The notes under the pieces: generated by a model
The model's database searches: none
Told to the model about the DNA's origin: nothing
What the model saw: the letters and a program-made list of their open reading frames with translations, nothing else
Assembly (NCBI GenBank): GCA_964429655.1
Contig: CAYSCZ010000034.1
Span: forward strand, 1-32,633
Direction: 5' to 3'
From: CAYSCZ01 sp964429655
Lineage (GTDB): Bacteria > Bacteroidota > Bacteroidia > Cytophagales > Cyclobacteriaceae
Length of the DNA: 32,633 bases
Made by a program: the position numbers and the translations under genes
Part shown: positions 1-8,531 of the stretch, piece after piece
How positions within the stretch are numbered: the first letter of the stretch is position 1
Layout of the letters: each line of letters opens with the position of its first letter

Positions 1-8
1 TAAGTGTC

Positions 9-59
9 TGATTTGAAGTGATTTAACCATGTGATAGAAAGTCTAATGACAATTCTGGG
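9..59 (-). repeat. Left copy of the end-repeat shared with the right end
   Basis: Read on the minus strand, positions 59 down to 9 match plus-strand positions 32583-32633 with one mismatch (position 33). The two copies lie in inverted orientation and face outward at the two extremities of the window. The repeat contains the last codons of an IS110-like transposase reading frame (ending Leu-Asp-Phe-Leu-Ser-His-Gly-stop) and the bases after it. The likely meaning is that assembly stopped at a multicopy element. It does not make the sequence circular, because the copies are inverted rather than direct. Confidence 0.85.
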
Positions 60-174
60 ATAATGGCAAAAGCCTGTTTTAAGCGCTTGTTACAAACCCC
101 TATCAATGCCAGCTTCCTGCTTTTCCTTTTGCCACGATTCTATCGTAGCGTTCCTTACATGATTTATTGTAATA
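23..174 (-). pseudogene. 3' remnant of an IS110-family transposase (frameshifted)
   Basis: Translated on the minus strand, one frame gives YYNKSCKERYDRIVAKGKAG. After an apparent one-base deletion near position 113, another frame gives KLALIGVCNKRLKQAFAI and then runs to a stop at 23-25. Joined, these match the C-terminal pattern of IS110/IS116/IS902 transposases: a Tyr-x2-hydrophobic, 'AKGK', then 'K-L-A-L-I-x-V-x-N-K-x-L-K-Q' helix. The N-terminal DEDD and serine-containing catalytic parts are absent. Further in-frame stops lie upstream, so this is a decayed fragment placed just after the ATPase operon. The family call rests on motif memory, not a search. A sequencing error could explain the single frameshift but not the missing rest of the gene. 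Confidence 0.55.
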
Positions 175-303
175 CGGGGTGAACGGCTAATATTGAGCAT
201 TTTGACATCTGTTAAAGTTTGGTGTGACCACGGATAATAAATCGCTTCGAAATCCCGCACTACGCTTAGACTTGACCGATATTTCAATCCCTCTCTTCAA
301 TAT

Positions 304-759
304 CTATCCTAATAATCCCCGTATAAGGAATAATGATGCAAAAGCTATAATTGCATATAGCTCGGGAAAAACAGCCATGATCATGGCTCTACCAAAAATG
401 TCATTTCCTGAACCAATGCTGTCGATGCTGCTGGCACAGACCTTGCCCTGGTACATGCCGGAAAACAGCCCTGCTAACCCTAAAGCAAGTCCGCCCCCCA
501 GTACGCCTGCACCTTGTAGGAGGCTAATATCAGGGGAAATTAAATCCTGCAGAATAAAAAATCCTGCAAAACCATAAAGCCCTTGCGTTCCAGGAAGGGC
601 ACTAAGTACAATAAAGGATCCAAAAGAGTCAGGACGCTTTTTTAAAGCACCTACTGAGGACATTGCAGCTACCGCTGTACCAATAGCGCTTCCGCATCCG
701 GTCAGTCCAACCAAAAGCCCGATTCCAACAAATGCAAGTATTAAAGGTGTTGATTCCAT
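304..759 (-). CDS. atpK: V-type ATPase proteolipid subunit K, predicted Na+-binding
   Basis: This is the rotor-ring subunit of a V/A-type ATPase, 151 residues, built as two tandem helical hairpins (about 5-70 and 80-150). The ion-carrying carboxylate is E133 in the last helix (sequence FPELYA); the first hairpin has Gln (PGTQGLYGF, Q59) instead of an acid, giving one carboxylate per four helices. Residues L55, T58, Q59, Q104 and E133 correspond, with a constant offset of 6, to L61, T64, Q65, Q110 and E139, which bind Na+ in Enterococcus hirae NtpK. I therefore predict Na+ rather than H+ coupling. It is the last gene of the operon, 5 bp after subunit I, and starts at ATG 759. Confidence 0.93.
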   Translation of the reverse strand: MESTPLILAFVGIGLLVGLTGCGSAIGTAVAAMSSVGALKKRPDSFGSFIVLSALPGTQGLYGFAGFFILQDLISPDISLLQGAGVLGGGLALGLAGLFSGMYQGKVCASSIDSIGSGNDIFGRAMIMAVFPELYAIIAFASLFLIRGLLG

Positions 760-764
760 ATTGA

Positions 765-2606
765 TTAATAATTTAAGATTTTATTTGATTTACTAAAAGG
801 TCGATAAGCTATACCCTTGCCCTGGAAACCGATATTTCCATAAAATTCGACAAAGGTCAACCTTAAGGGATGCACGAAAGAACCTAGGGCAGCAATGCCA
901 AAATTCAACGTGTGCCCAAAAAGCAGGAAAACTATCCCAATGACAATGCCCACGGCACTTCCTTCTATAATCTGCATACCGATTTGATTTACTACCAATC
1001 CTAATACCGAAGAGGCCAATCCCAGGGCAAAAAGTCTGACATAAGATAACACATCCCCTAAAATTCCTGTAAAAATGAAAAACAAAGGCATGAATGCTTT
1101 TCCAATGCGATGTAAAATTGGGGAATCAAGTTCATGAAAAAACACAACCAAAAGCACCCCAATTATCAATAGATACTCTCTTAATACACCTAAAATATTG
1201 AGTTCCTTAATCTCCTGCATATCTGCCAGAAAAATCCAGATCAGGCTGATAACAATTAGCAACTTACCGAAGGGGGCTATGGCATGCTGATAGCTCTCAA
1301 ATTTGATCTTATTATAGATCTTTAATATACTACCGGTGATTATTTGTATGACACCAATCATAAGGGAGACATTAAAAGCATTGAAGACAACGGAACTGTC
1401 ATCAGGTATGATCACCCATTCTGATAATTTCCGTATCCATCCGACAGGATGATCTGGTAATAACATGACTCCAAAAAGACTACCTGATTTAATCAAGCCC
1501 ATAACCATAGTGACCACCCCAAGGATAATTCCCAGAAGTGCCATTTTCTGGCTGTTCTTAAGAAAGGTGAAGTAACCAACGAGCGCAGCTACCATCAACA
1601 CAAAACCATAACCCGCATCGCCTAAACAGTAGGCAAATAAGATCGGATAAAATACTGCCAGAAATGGAGTTGGGTCGGTTTCATAATAATTGGGCAGCTC
1701 AAAAATCCTGGTTATGGGCTCAAAAAGATTGGAATATTTGGTATTCTCAAGCAATACGGGTACGTTTTCCCCTTTCTTAGGCTTACTTATTTGCCAGGCT
1801 ACCTTTTCTTTTTTCAGAAACCGAATGATTGCTTTTTCCTGATAGACCGGAAACCAAGCGGTAATAGAAATAAGTTTCCCTTCAAAATGCTCTTCGTACT
1901 TGGTCTCAGTTTCAGCAAGGGCTGTAGAATCAGCAATTTTATCCCTGTAATCTTTAAGGTGAAGAATATAAGGCACATAATCCTGCAGCGCTGCTTTATA
2001 TTTATTTAATGTCCCCTTTGATTCCTGAACCTCTTTCCTTATGTCTGACAAAGAGATTTTAGGTAATGGAAAGCTCTCAAAACTGAAATCATATGACTCT
2101 TGCTTTGTAATAACCGCAAAGTAATATTCTGAACCACTATAATTGATCAATTCAATAACATCCCTTGAGCGATCCAGCTCCTCAAATTGCTTCCTATCGG
2201 CACGACAAAGGAAAACATTTAATCCTTGTTGGATCAGAGGCTCAAACTTTCGGTAGTTATAATCACCCCATGGAGCAATGTTATCTTCCTGCTTTTTGAG
2301 TTTTTCAATTTGCTGCCGTGTCGATTCGATTCTTTCCTCCAAATCCATTAATGAATCAACCAGGTTCTCTTCATCGCCATTGGATGGAACCTTATGTGTA
2401 TCTTGGACTGGCTCAGTTTCGTTTTCTACAAATCGTATTATTCGATCGATGCGATTCCGCTCATGGATCAGTGATTCGGTCTCTTCAGAACTATCCATTG
2501 CTTCATGCGTTATATGCAGCAGACCCAATTCCTGCATGGCAGCGGTTAGTGACTTTCGCCTTTGCTCATGTGTCAATAATATTAATTTTCTGAATTCCGT
2601 TTTCAA
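765..2606 (-). CDS. atpI: V-type ATPase membrane stator subunit I (a-type)
   Basis: This 613-residue protein fits the subunit I/a family. Residues 1-300 form a soluble, partly coiled-coil arm that would contact the peripheral stalk. The C-terminal half (about 310-600) has seven or eight hydrophobic helices forming the ion half-channels. The essential channel arginine is R524 in the conserved stretch SYVRLFALGLA, which faces the proteolipid carboxylate during ion transfer. It overlaps subunit D by 4 bp (ATGA type), indicating translational coupling, and precedes K, as expected for the Vo sector genes. The N-terminal arm is divergent, as is common in this family, but the C-terminal signature is clear. 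Confidence 0.93.
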   Translation of the reverse strand: MKTEFRKLILLTHEQRRKSLTAAMQELGLLHITHEAMDSSEETESLIHERNRIDRIIRFVENETEPVQDTHKVPSNGDEENLVDSLMDLEERIESTRQQIEKLKKQEDNIAPWGDYNYRKFEPLIQQGLNVFLCRADRKQFEELDRSRDVIELINYSGSEYYFAVITKQESYDFSFESFPLPKISLSDIRKEVQESKGTLNKYKAALQDYVPYILHLKDYRDKIADSTALAETETKYEEHFEGKLISITAWFPVYQEKAIIRFLKKEKVAWQISKPKKGENVPVLLENTKYSNLFEPITRIFELPNYYETDPTPFLAVFYPILFAYCLGDAGYGFVLMVAALVGYFTFLKNSQKMALLGIILGVVTMVMGLIKSGSLFGVMLLPDHPVGWIRKLSEWVIIPDDSSVVFNAFNVSLMIGVIQIITGSILKIYNKIKFESYQHAIAPFGKLLIVISLIWIFLADMQEIKELNILGVLREYLLIIGVLLVVFFHELDSPILHRIGKAFMPLFFIFTGILGDVLSYVRLFALGLASSVLGLVVNQIGMQIIEGSAVGIVIGIVFLLFGHTLNFGIAALGSFVHPLRLTFVEFYGNIGFQGKGIAYRPFSKSNKILNY

Positions 2607-3199
2607 AGTGCTACTTTTTTTGATTGTCGGTTCTTCATAATTTTCTGACCTGCCTTAGCGATATTCTCTTTGTCTTCAAGAAATCTTTTGATTTTGATGG
2701 TAGCCTGTTCCATTTCAGGAATTTGTACTTTCTCATATAGATTCACCTTCTGAGTTGTTTTTTTCCTGGCATTGTCCAACAGGTCTATTTGTTTTCGCAG
2801 AATATCTATTTTGAGATCTAATGCCGTGGCATTTTTAAGCAGCGCAATACCTGCGGGAAGCCAGCCTGGGTAATTCCACCAACTAAAATCAGCCAGTTTG
2901 AATTCGATATCTTTCACCCTGGGTACTTTCACACCAATCACCTGCTCCACACTAACCTCCAGGTCCTGGATAAAAAGTACCTTTGGAAACTCTATCCAAA
3001 GGCCCGTGTGCTCCACGATTTGTTGAAGTATATCTTCCTTTTCTTTTTCTGCCTTGAGTAGCTGTTTTTGTCGTTTTTTCACTTCCAATCGAAGAGCAGT
3101 TTCTTTATTCTTTAGAATTGGTAATGCCTTTTCCCTAATAGACAGCTGCTTTTTTAGCTCCTGAATGGTGGTTTTGTTGTATTGAAACTTAAGTGCCAT
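2603..3199 (-). CDS. atpD: V-type ATPase central stalk subunit D
   Basis: The 198-residue protein has the layout of subunit D: two long charged coiled-coil helices (about 10-70 and 130-190) flanking a short globular middle segment. The D subunit is the rotating shaft inside the A3B3 hexamer and passes torque to the proteolipid ring. The opening residues (FQYNKTTIQELKKQL) match the family's usual start, in which an N-terminal helix begins a few residues in. The gene lies 2 bp after B and overlaps I by 4 bp. No separate subunit F, the usual partner of D, is visible in the operon. Here atpD means V-type subunit D, not F-type beta. Confidence 0.9.
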   Translation of the reverse strand: MALKFQYNKTTIQELKKQLSIREKALPILKNKETALRLEVKKRQKQLLKAEKEKEDILQQIVEHTGLWIEFPKVLFIQDLEVSVEQVIGVKVPRVKDIEFKLADFSWWNYPGWLPAGIALLKNATALDLKIDILRKQIDLLDNARKKTTQKVNLYEKVQIPEMEQATIKIKRFLEDKENIAKAGQKIMKNRQSKKVAL

Positions 3200-3201
3200 C
3201 C

Positions 3202-4539
3202 CTATTCGGTTTTCTCGGTATCAGGTTCCCAATATTTATCTAAGAATTCATCTTTGATGCCAACCTCGTATATCTCAAAATGTGTTTTCAGCAACTCCCA
3301 TCCTATATCCAGCATTTCATCAACGGTGATATTAATATCGACGGCCAGGAGTCGAAGGGCGTAGTCTTTAGAGAAATCCAGGCATCTAACATCATACTCA
3401 TTGAGATCGAACCCATTTTCTTTTTTGGTTTTAGCATTCATGGCATCGGCATAAAGCCTGATGAGTGAATTCATCACCTGCGGATGATCTTCCCGGGTTT
3501 TTTTCCCAATCACATTTTGCTTCAACCGGGATAAACTTCTAAAGGGGTCAACAATCACTTTCCCGATATCCGCGTCATGCTTGAGATAGAGCTGTCCTTC
3601 GGTAATGTAGCCGGTATTATCAGGTATAGCATGTGTAATATCCCCCTCATTCAATGTTGTGACAGCAATCATAGTGATGGATCCACCATGTTCAAATTGC
3701 ACTGCTTTTTCATAGATGCTGGCAAGGTCACTGTAAAGCGATCCGGGCATACTGTCCTTAGACGGGATCTGATCCATTTTATTGGCTACGATAGCCAGTG
3801 CATCCGCATAAAGTGTCATATCCGTGAGTAGCAGCAGAACTTTTTGTTTTTTATCATTAGCAAAATATTCGGCTGCCGTACATGCCATATCAGGAATCAA
3901 GAGCCTCTCCAGTGGCGGGTCTTCTGATGTATTGATGAAACACACAATTTTATCCAGCACACCGGCAGATTCAAAAGTGTTCTTAAAAAACAAGAAATCA
4001 TCATTGGACAATCCCATACCTCCCAGTACGATCTTGTCCGCTTCAGCCCGGAGGGCTACCTCAGCCATGACTTGATTGTAAGGTTGATCAGGATCTGCAA
4101 AGAATGGAATTTTCTGCCCTGTCACAAGGGTATTGTTCAGGTCAATCCCGGCAATACCTGTTGCGAGTAAAACATTTGGCTTGGACCGCTTAACAGGATT
4201 TACGGCAGGCCCTTTGATAGGCCTCACCTCTCCCGAAACTGTGGAGCCACCATCAATCGGCTGGCCGAGGGCATCAAAAAAACGCCCGGCCAGTAAATCA
4301 CTCACAGCAAGAGAAGGAGGGCTACCGGTGAAAATGATATGAGAATGTGTGGATAATCCTTCCGTTCCGCCAAATACCTGTAGCGTCACAGAATCTCCCA
4401 TGACACTGATGGCTTGAGCAGGTCGCTCTTCTATCCATGCCAACTCTCCAAACCTAACAGATGACGCCTTTACTAAACAGGTAGCTTTAGTTATTCTGTC
4501 GATTCGAGTGTAGGTTTTACGAAATGCTTTGGCTTTCAT
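3202..4539 (-). CDS. atpB: V-type ATPase regulatory subunit B
   Basis: This is the non-catalytic nucleotide-binding-fold subunit of the A3B3 head, 445 residues, a normal length. It has the N-terminal beta-barrel (about 1-75), a central Rossmann-like domain and a C-terminal helical domain. At the position of the P-loop it reads ATGIAGIDLNNTLVTGQK, with no GKT, the expected degeneration for B. The family segment FFADPDQPYNQV follows. The start at 4539 (MKAKAFRKTYTRI) lies 23 bp inside the end of subunit A. The overlap is compatible with coupled translation, and the next in-frame start would cut into the beta-barrel. Confidence 0.95.
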   Translation of the reverse strand: MKAKAFRKTYTRIDRITKATCLVKASSVRFGELAWIEERPAQAISVMGDSVTLQVFGGTEGLSTHSHIIFTGSPPSLAVSDLLAGRFFDALGQPIDGGSTVSGEVRPIKGPAVNPVKRSKPNVLLATGIAGIDLNNTLVTGQKIPFFADPDQPYNQVMAEVALRAEADKIVLGGMGLSNDDFLFFKNTFESAGVLDKIVCFINTSEDPPLERLLIPDMACTAAEYFANDKKQKVLLLLTDMTLYADALAIVANKMDQIPSKDSMPGSLYSDLASIYEKAVQFEHGGSITMIAVTTLNEGDITHAIPDNTGYITEGQLYLKHDADIGKVIVDPFRSLSRLKQNVIGKKTREDHPQVMNSLIRLYADAMNAKTKKENGFDLNEYDVRCLDFSKDYALRLLAVDINITVDEMLDIGWELLKTHFEIYEVGIKDEFLDKYWEPDTEKTE

Positions 4540-6286
4540 GTATTGTGGTGTTATCTTTTACGGTTTGATAGGCTTTTTCCTCGTAGCCTTTGAAAGCTTC
4601 CGACTCGAATTCGGAAAAATTCATTTGGGTAACAAGGTTTATTAGGTTCTTAAAAAAGTCGCGAACTTCTTCAAAGTCTTCAAAAAGGAACTCCCTCGAG
4701 CATATGTCAAGAACAAAGTTGAGCATATACCGCTGGCGTCCCATTTCGGTCCTCATATCGATTGGATCGAAGGAATTTTGCTGGATAATGCCAAAGTCTA
4801 TTAATTCACTTTTCCAGAAATTGACGTGATAATCTACCGGTACAGCGTCATCCCCCAAAATATTGATCTGGTCCCTTGCTTCCAGTCCAATGCGCAGGAT
4901 GTCTTTGACCCTTTTTATATCCTTTACCCATCCTTTTTGTATATACTCGTTGCTATATTTTTCAAACTCCAGATAATCAATGTATTTGGAATAGGAGATC
5001 AAAGGATCAATGGCTGGGTACCTCTTGGAATCAGCACGCTTTTGTGACAAGGCGTAAAAACAGCGGGCAACCTTACTCGTTGATTCAGTGACCGGCTCTT
5101 TAAAATTACCTCCGGCAGGAGATATTGTTCCAATAAATGTCACTGAGCCATATTCACCATTATTCAACTTGACCATTCCAGCACGACTATAGAAGTTGGC
5201 AATAGTGGCAGGCAGCTCCACAGGGAAAGCATCCTGTCCCGGCAGTTCCTCCATTCTGTTGGACATCTCTCTAAGTGCCTGTGCCCATCTCGAGGTGGAA
5301 TCTGCCAGCAAGAGCACTTTGTGCCCCATACAACGATAATATTCCGCCAGGGTCATGCCCACATAAACAGAGGCTTCCCTCGCGGCTACAGGCATGTTGG
5401 AGGTGTTACAAACAATAGCGGTTTTAGCATCGAGTCTGTCACCCGTAACCGGGTCGGTAAGCTCTGGAAACTCAGAGAAAATTTCCACTACTTCATTGGC
5501 ACGCTCGCCACAAGCTACAATAATCAGGATTTCTGCCTCACTGTTTTTAGCTATGGCTTGCTGAAGCACCGTTTTACCTGTTCCAAAAGGTCCTGGGATA
5601 TATCCGGTACCCCCTTCCATTAGTGGATTCAGCGTATCCATAACCCGCATGCCGGTCTGAAAGATTTTTCCGGGCCGCAGCTTTTCGACATATCCAGTAA
5701 ATGGCACTTTCACTGGCCATTTCTGAACCATGGTAACATCATGCGTCTTACCATCTCCACCTTTTAGCCTGGCGATGACATCATGCACGCGATACTTTTC
5801 TTCAGGTGCTAACCAAGTCACCTTAGATGATCCATTCAATGATAATGGCACCATGATTTTGTGCTCTATATTGTTCTCCATCACGAAGCCTAACCAGCTT
5901 CCTGGTTTCACAATATCTGTTTCTTTAGCAAGTGGTGTGAAAAGGTATTCGTTCTCGTTCAGTGGATCTGTACTTTCACCGATTTCGATAAAGGTTCCGC
6001 TCATCTTTTCCAGATCATTCTGCAGCCCATCATATTTTCTGGACAGAATACCTGGCCCCAGTTCAACCTCCAGCATTTGTCCTGTGAATTGCACCTCTGC
6101 ACCAATTTTAATGGAAGAGCTGGATTCAAAAAGCTGGGCAGATGCGATATTCCCATAAATACGTATAACCTCTGCCTTAAGCCACTTACCTCCATCCACA
6201 AGACATATTTCATTTTGTGTAACCGCTCCGTCTACTTCAATCAATAAGAGGTTAGATATTATACCTGTTACCTTTCCTTTGGTCAT
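4517..6286 (-). CDS. atpA: V-type ATPase catalytic subunit A
   Basis: This is the catalytic head subunit, 589 residues. The Walker A motif is GPFGTGKT at 232-239 (K238), and the catalytic glutamate is E261 in ACGERANEV. The N-terminal barrel, the non-homologous insert typical of A subunits (about 110-190) and the C-terminal helical domain are all present, so the gene looks intact. It hydrolyses or synthesises ATP at the cytoplasmic face of the complex. It overlaps the DUF2764 gene by 4 bp upstream and atpB by 23 bp downstream. The direction of work (ATP-driven ion export or ion-driven ATP synthesis) cannot be read from the sequence. Confidence 0.97.
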   Translation of the reverse strand: MTKGKVTGIISNLLLIEVDGAVTQNEICLVDGGKWLKAEVIRIYGNIASAQLFESSSSIKIGAEVQFTGQMLEVELGPGILSRKYDGLQNDLEKMSGTFIEIGESTDPLNENEYLFTPLAKETDIVKPGSWLGFVMENNIEHKIMVPLSLNGSSKVTWLAPEEKYRVHDVIARLKGGDGKTHDVTMVQKWPVKVPFTGYVEKLRPGKIFQTGMRVMDTLNPLMEGGTGYIPGPFGTGKTVLQQAIAKNSEAEILIIVACGERANEVVEIFSEFPELTDPVTGDRLDAKTAIVCNTSNMPVAAREASVYVGMTLAEYYRCMGHKVLLLADSTSRWAQALREMSNRMEELPGQDAFPVELPATIANFYSRAGMVKLNNGEYGSVTFIGTISPAGGNFKEPVTESTSKVARCFYALSQKRADSKRYPAIDPLISYSKYIDYLEFEKYSNEYIQKGWVKDIKRVKDILRIGLEARDQINILGDDAVPVDYHVNFWKSELIDFGIIQQNSFDPIDMRTEMGRQRYMLNFVLDICSREFLFEDFEEVRDFFKNLINLVTQMNFSEFESEAFKGYEEKAYQTVKDNTTIHESQSIS

Positions 6287-7104
6287 ATTAATGGCATTTT
6301 AGGAGATGATGTTTTCTGTTTTAATTCAGTAATTAGTTCTTCAAATTTGGTTTTCGCTAATTCCCCTTTCGAGGTGAAGCCATTCCACCGATGGAGGCGA
6401 AGAAGTTTAACCATATATGCAAATACCTGCTCTTTGGAGAAGGGTTCCTGCCAGGAATTGGCAAATTCCCAGTAGTATCCATTGATCTTTAGCTCAATGG
6501 CTTCAAGATTATTGGATGCAATCAAAGGTGTGATCTGAGCTGCGATTTCAGAAGGCTCAGTCAAGCTATGGAGTGTGCGTATATCCGAAAAGAATGGTTC
6601 TTCCTGATCATTTTTAGCCTGCATAAAAGGATAAGCCTTTAGGTTAACTTCAGCAATTGTCTTATCCAATGTATACTTCCAGAAATAATAGGTGTTAAGA
6701 AAAGTTGAATTTCGCTGTAAAAGGTATTCATAGAAGTACGAATTCAATGACTGCTCCATCTTTCGCAATGAAAAAGAAGGGAAAGAGCCCGACAGGTCAC
6801 TCAGATAGTTAATTAAATAATCTGGCAGTGTAGCCATTTCCCTACGATAATTCTGTAGGGTTTCTAGAGGAATAGCCGAGGGCTTATTAAAGGTTCGAAT
6901 CTCAAAATCATGATATTCATGGAATAATATAAAGAGGAGGTTTTGATTGTCATTAGGATAAAAGAGGCCTTTCAAATCTTTTAAATCCTCATCGGTAAGA
7001 TTTCTAAAGATCAAATCAACCGAATCCTCTAATTGCTCCTGGGCTAGGGATGTGTCATCTATCTTCAGTTCATTTAGTGATGGTATCAGGTAATAATACT
7101 TCAT
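6283..7104 (-). CDS. DUF2764-type V-ATPase accessory protein (probable C/d-like subunit)
   Basis: This 273-residue, mostly alpha-helical soluble protein opens with MKYYYLIPSLNELKIDD and has no signal peptide or membrane segment. I recognise it as the DUF2764 type found between subunits E and A in the V-ATPase operons of Bacteroidota. The chlamydial operon has, as I recall it, the same gene order with an uncharacterised protein in this place. It overlaps E and A by 4 bp each, so it is stoichiometrically tied to the complex. Because no canonical subunit C (d) is encoded here, a role as the funnel linking the central stalk to the proteolipid ring is plausible. That role is inference from position. 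Confidence 0.8.
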   Translation of the reverse strand: MKYYYLIPSLNELKIDDTSLAQEQLEDSVDLIFRNLTDEDLKDLKGLFYPNDNQNLLFILFHEYHDFEIRTFNKPSAIPLETLQNYRREMATLPDYLINYLSDLSGSFPSFSLRKMEQSLNSYFYEYLLQRNSTFLNTYYFWKYTLDKTIAEVNLKAYPFMQAKNDQEEPFFSDIRTLHSLTEPSEIAAQITPLIASNNLEAIELKINGYYWEFANSWQEPFSKEQVFAYMVKLLRLHRWNGFTSKGELAKTKFEELITELKQKTSSPKMPLI

Positions 7105-7709
7105 GACCCCTTAGCGAATAATAATTTCCGTACCCGTTCCGTTAGGTAAGGTTCGAAAAGTGCTTTGAAATCATTTTCAGTAAAAGATAAAACATATCCT
7201 TTCTCAATGTTTTCAATCTTAAATCCGCTATCATGGTGTACATTTAGCGTTATCTTCAGGCCAGGTAGTGTTTTATGGATTTTTGCTTTCAGGTCTTTTT
7301 CCATCTCTTTCATTGATTCGGAAATTGATAATTCAAGTGCATCACCGTCCTTCCAGGTTTCGAGGGTTGAAAGAATTAGTTTTTCCACAAAATTCTGATC
7401 AGAAAGCACTTCTCTAGTCGGGTTATCCAGAATTTTAGCCTGGATTATTGTTCCAATTTGGTTTTTCAGGTCTTCTTTGGCTTGCCTGGCTTTTTGTTGG
7501 ATTTCGCTTTCCACGGTAGACCGGTATTTATCTGCTTCTTTCCTTGCTGCTGATACAATCTGCTCTGCTTCTTTTTTTGCTTGACTTATTTCCTCTTCGG
7601 CTCTCTTCTTGGCATCACTAAGTATCCGGTCTGATTCTTTTTGGGCTTTCTCCATGCCCTCTTGATAGAGTTGATCTGCTAAGACGTCTAGGTTTTTGAA
7701 TTCTGACAT
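7101..7709 (-). CDS. atpE: V-type ATPase peripheral stalk subunit E
   Basis: The first gene of the ATPase operon encodes 202 residues. Residues 1-90 form a long charged coiled coil rich in Lys, Glu and Ala. A globular alpha/beta C-terminal domain (about 100-200) would cap the A3B3 head. This is the E-subunit plan of the peripheral stalk. In other systems E pairs with subunit G/H, but no separate G is visible, so E may self-associate or use an unlinked partner. It overlaps the DUF2764 gene by 4 bp. An 88-bp AT-rich gap separates it from the upstream TetR gene. I could not find a convincing TAnnTTTG promoter there, so cotranscription with the regulator remains possible. Confidence 0.88.
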   Translation of the reverse strand: MSEFKNLDVLADQLYQEGMEKAQKESDRILSDAKKRAEEEISQAKKEAEQIVSAARKEADKYRSTVESEIQQKARQAKEDLKNQIGTIIQAKILDNPTREVLSDQNFVEKLILSTLETWKDGDALELSISESMKEMEKDLKAKIHKTLPGLKITLNVHHDSGFKIENIEKGYVLSFTENDFKALFEPYLTERVRKLLFAKGS

Positions 7710-7797
7710 AACGGTAAACTTTTATAAATGAAACCAGCTACCAGGCTAAAATCAATAATTTATAAATACTTTTTTAAATTTAATATTCCGTCCATAA

Positions 7798-8472
7798 TTA
7801 TTTTATTGTTTTAAAGGCCAATTGAACAAAGAAATCCGATATATTCTGCTCACCAATTTCTGTTTCTATTAAAGATGACAGATGTGCAGCGAAAAAATGT
7901 TGTTTGTTTGCTCCCTCAATTATTGAGGAGATCAACATATGCGGATACTGAAACTTAGGATTTACATACAAAACCATCTCACCTACACGATGGACTAACC
8001 GCTTATAAATATCGAACAGCCCTTCCTTATTTTCATCATTAACCTCATGGGTATGATAGATTTTTGAGGACTGTTGGATTACTAACCGGTTTAGCATAAC
8101 TTCATTGACGTGTAAGAAATCAGTGTCCTCACTAACAGGCTCTGATAATAATTTTATAGCTGTTTTAAGCTTCTCATCGGGTGAAGTGATATTAGCAGTG
8201 GCAAAAATCAAACGATACTCTAACCAACTAAGGTACCAGGTACTGAGGTAAAGTAAAATTTTGTATTTGTTCTCAAAATACCTGTATATGGTGCTCTCTG
8301 GCGACCCTATCTCATGCCCAAGCTTCTTAATTGTAAAGGCTTCGAATCCAATTTTGTCAATTAGTGAAATGCTACCGGATATTATCCGTTTACCTATCTC
8401 TGAGGAATCAGGGTCCTTAACGAAAATCGATTTATTTATATTGATTTTTATTTGTGTGAAGAGATCTGTCAT
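7798..8472 (-). CDS. TetR/AcrR-type transcriptional regulator
   Basis: This 224-residue protein has an N-terminal TetR-type DNA-binding domain. Helix 1 is at about 24-40 (RIISGSISLIDKIGFEAFTI). The helix-turn-helix is at about 44-68, ending in the family hallmark TIYRYFENKYKILL (compare 'lYyHFksKeeLl'). The all-helical C-terminal half, expected to bind a ligand and dimerise, gives no clue to the effector. It lies directly upstream of the V-ATPase operon on the same strand and 59 bp after a universal stress protein gene. It may therefore regulate the ATPase or the stress genes, but no operator could be assigned. Codon use and composition do not differ visibly from the neighbours. Confidence 0.85.
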   Translation of the reverse strand: MTDLFTQIKININKSIFVKDPDSSEIGKRIISGSISLIDKIGFEAFTIKKLGHEIGSPESTIYRYFENKYKILLYLSTWYLSWLEYRLIFATANITSPDEKLKTAIKLLSEPVSEDTDFLHVNEVMLNRLVIQQSSKIYHTHEVNDENKEGLFDIYKRLVHRVGEMVLYVNPKFQYPHMLISSIIEGANKQHFFAAHLSSLIETEIGEQNISDFFVQLAFKTIK

Positions 8473-8531
8473 AATCTTGGTGACATGGTTTTATGGATAT
8501 AATTTTTCAATCACCTTTACCTTCTGTGCAC

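Noticed and set aside
60..95. Integron attC-like TAACAAGCGCTTAAAAC
   Set aside because: No matching partner arm or attC stem was found, and the segment reads as the conserved C-terminal helix of an IS110-like transposase.
90..287. 65-codon minus-strand open frame after atpK
   Set aside because: It begins with TTG, overlaps the decayed transposase in a different frame and resembles no known protein as a whole.
2278..2640. Plus-strand open frames inside atpI and many others opposite real genes
   Set aside because: They are low-complexity shadows of well-supported genes on the other strand.
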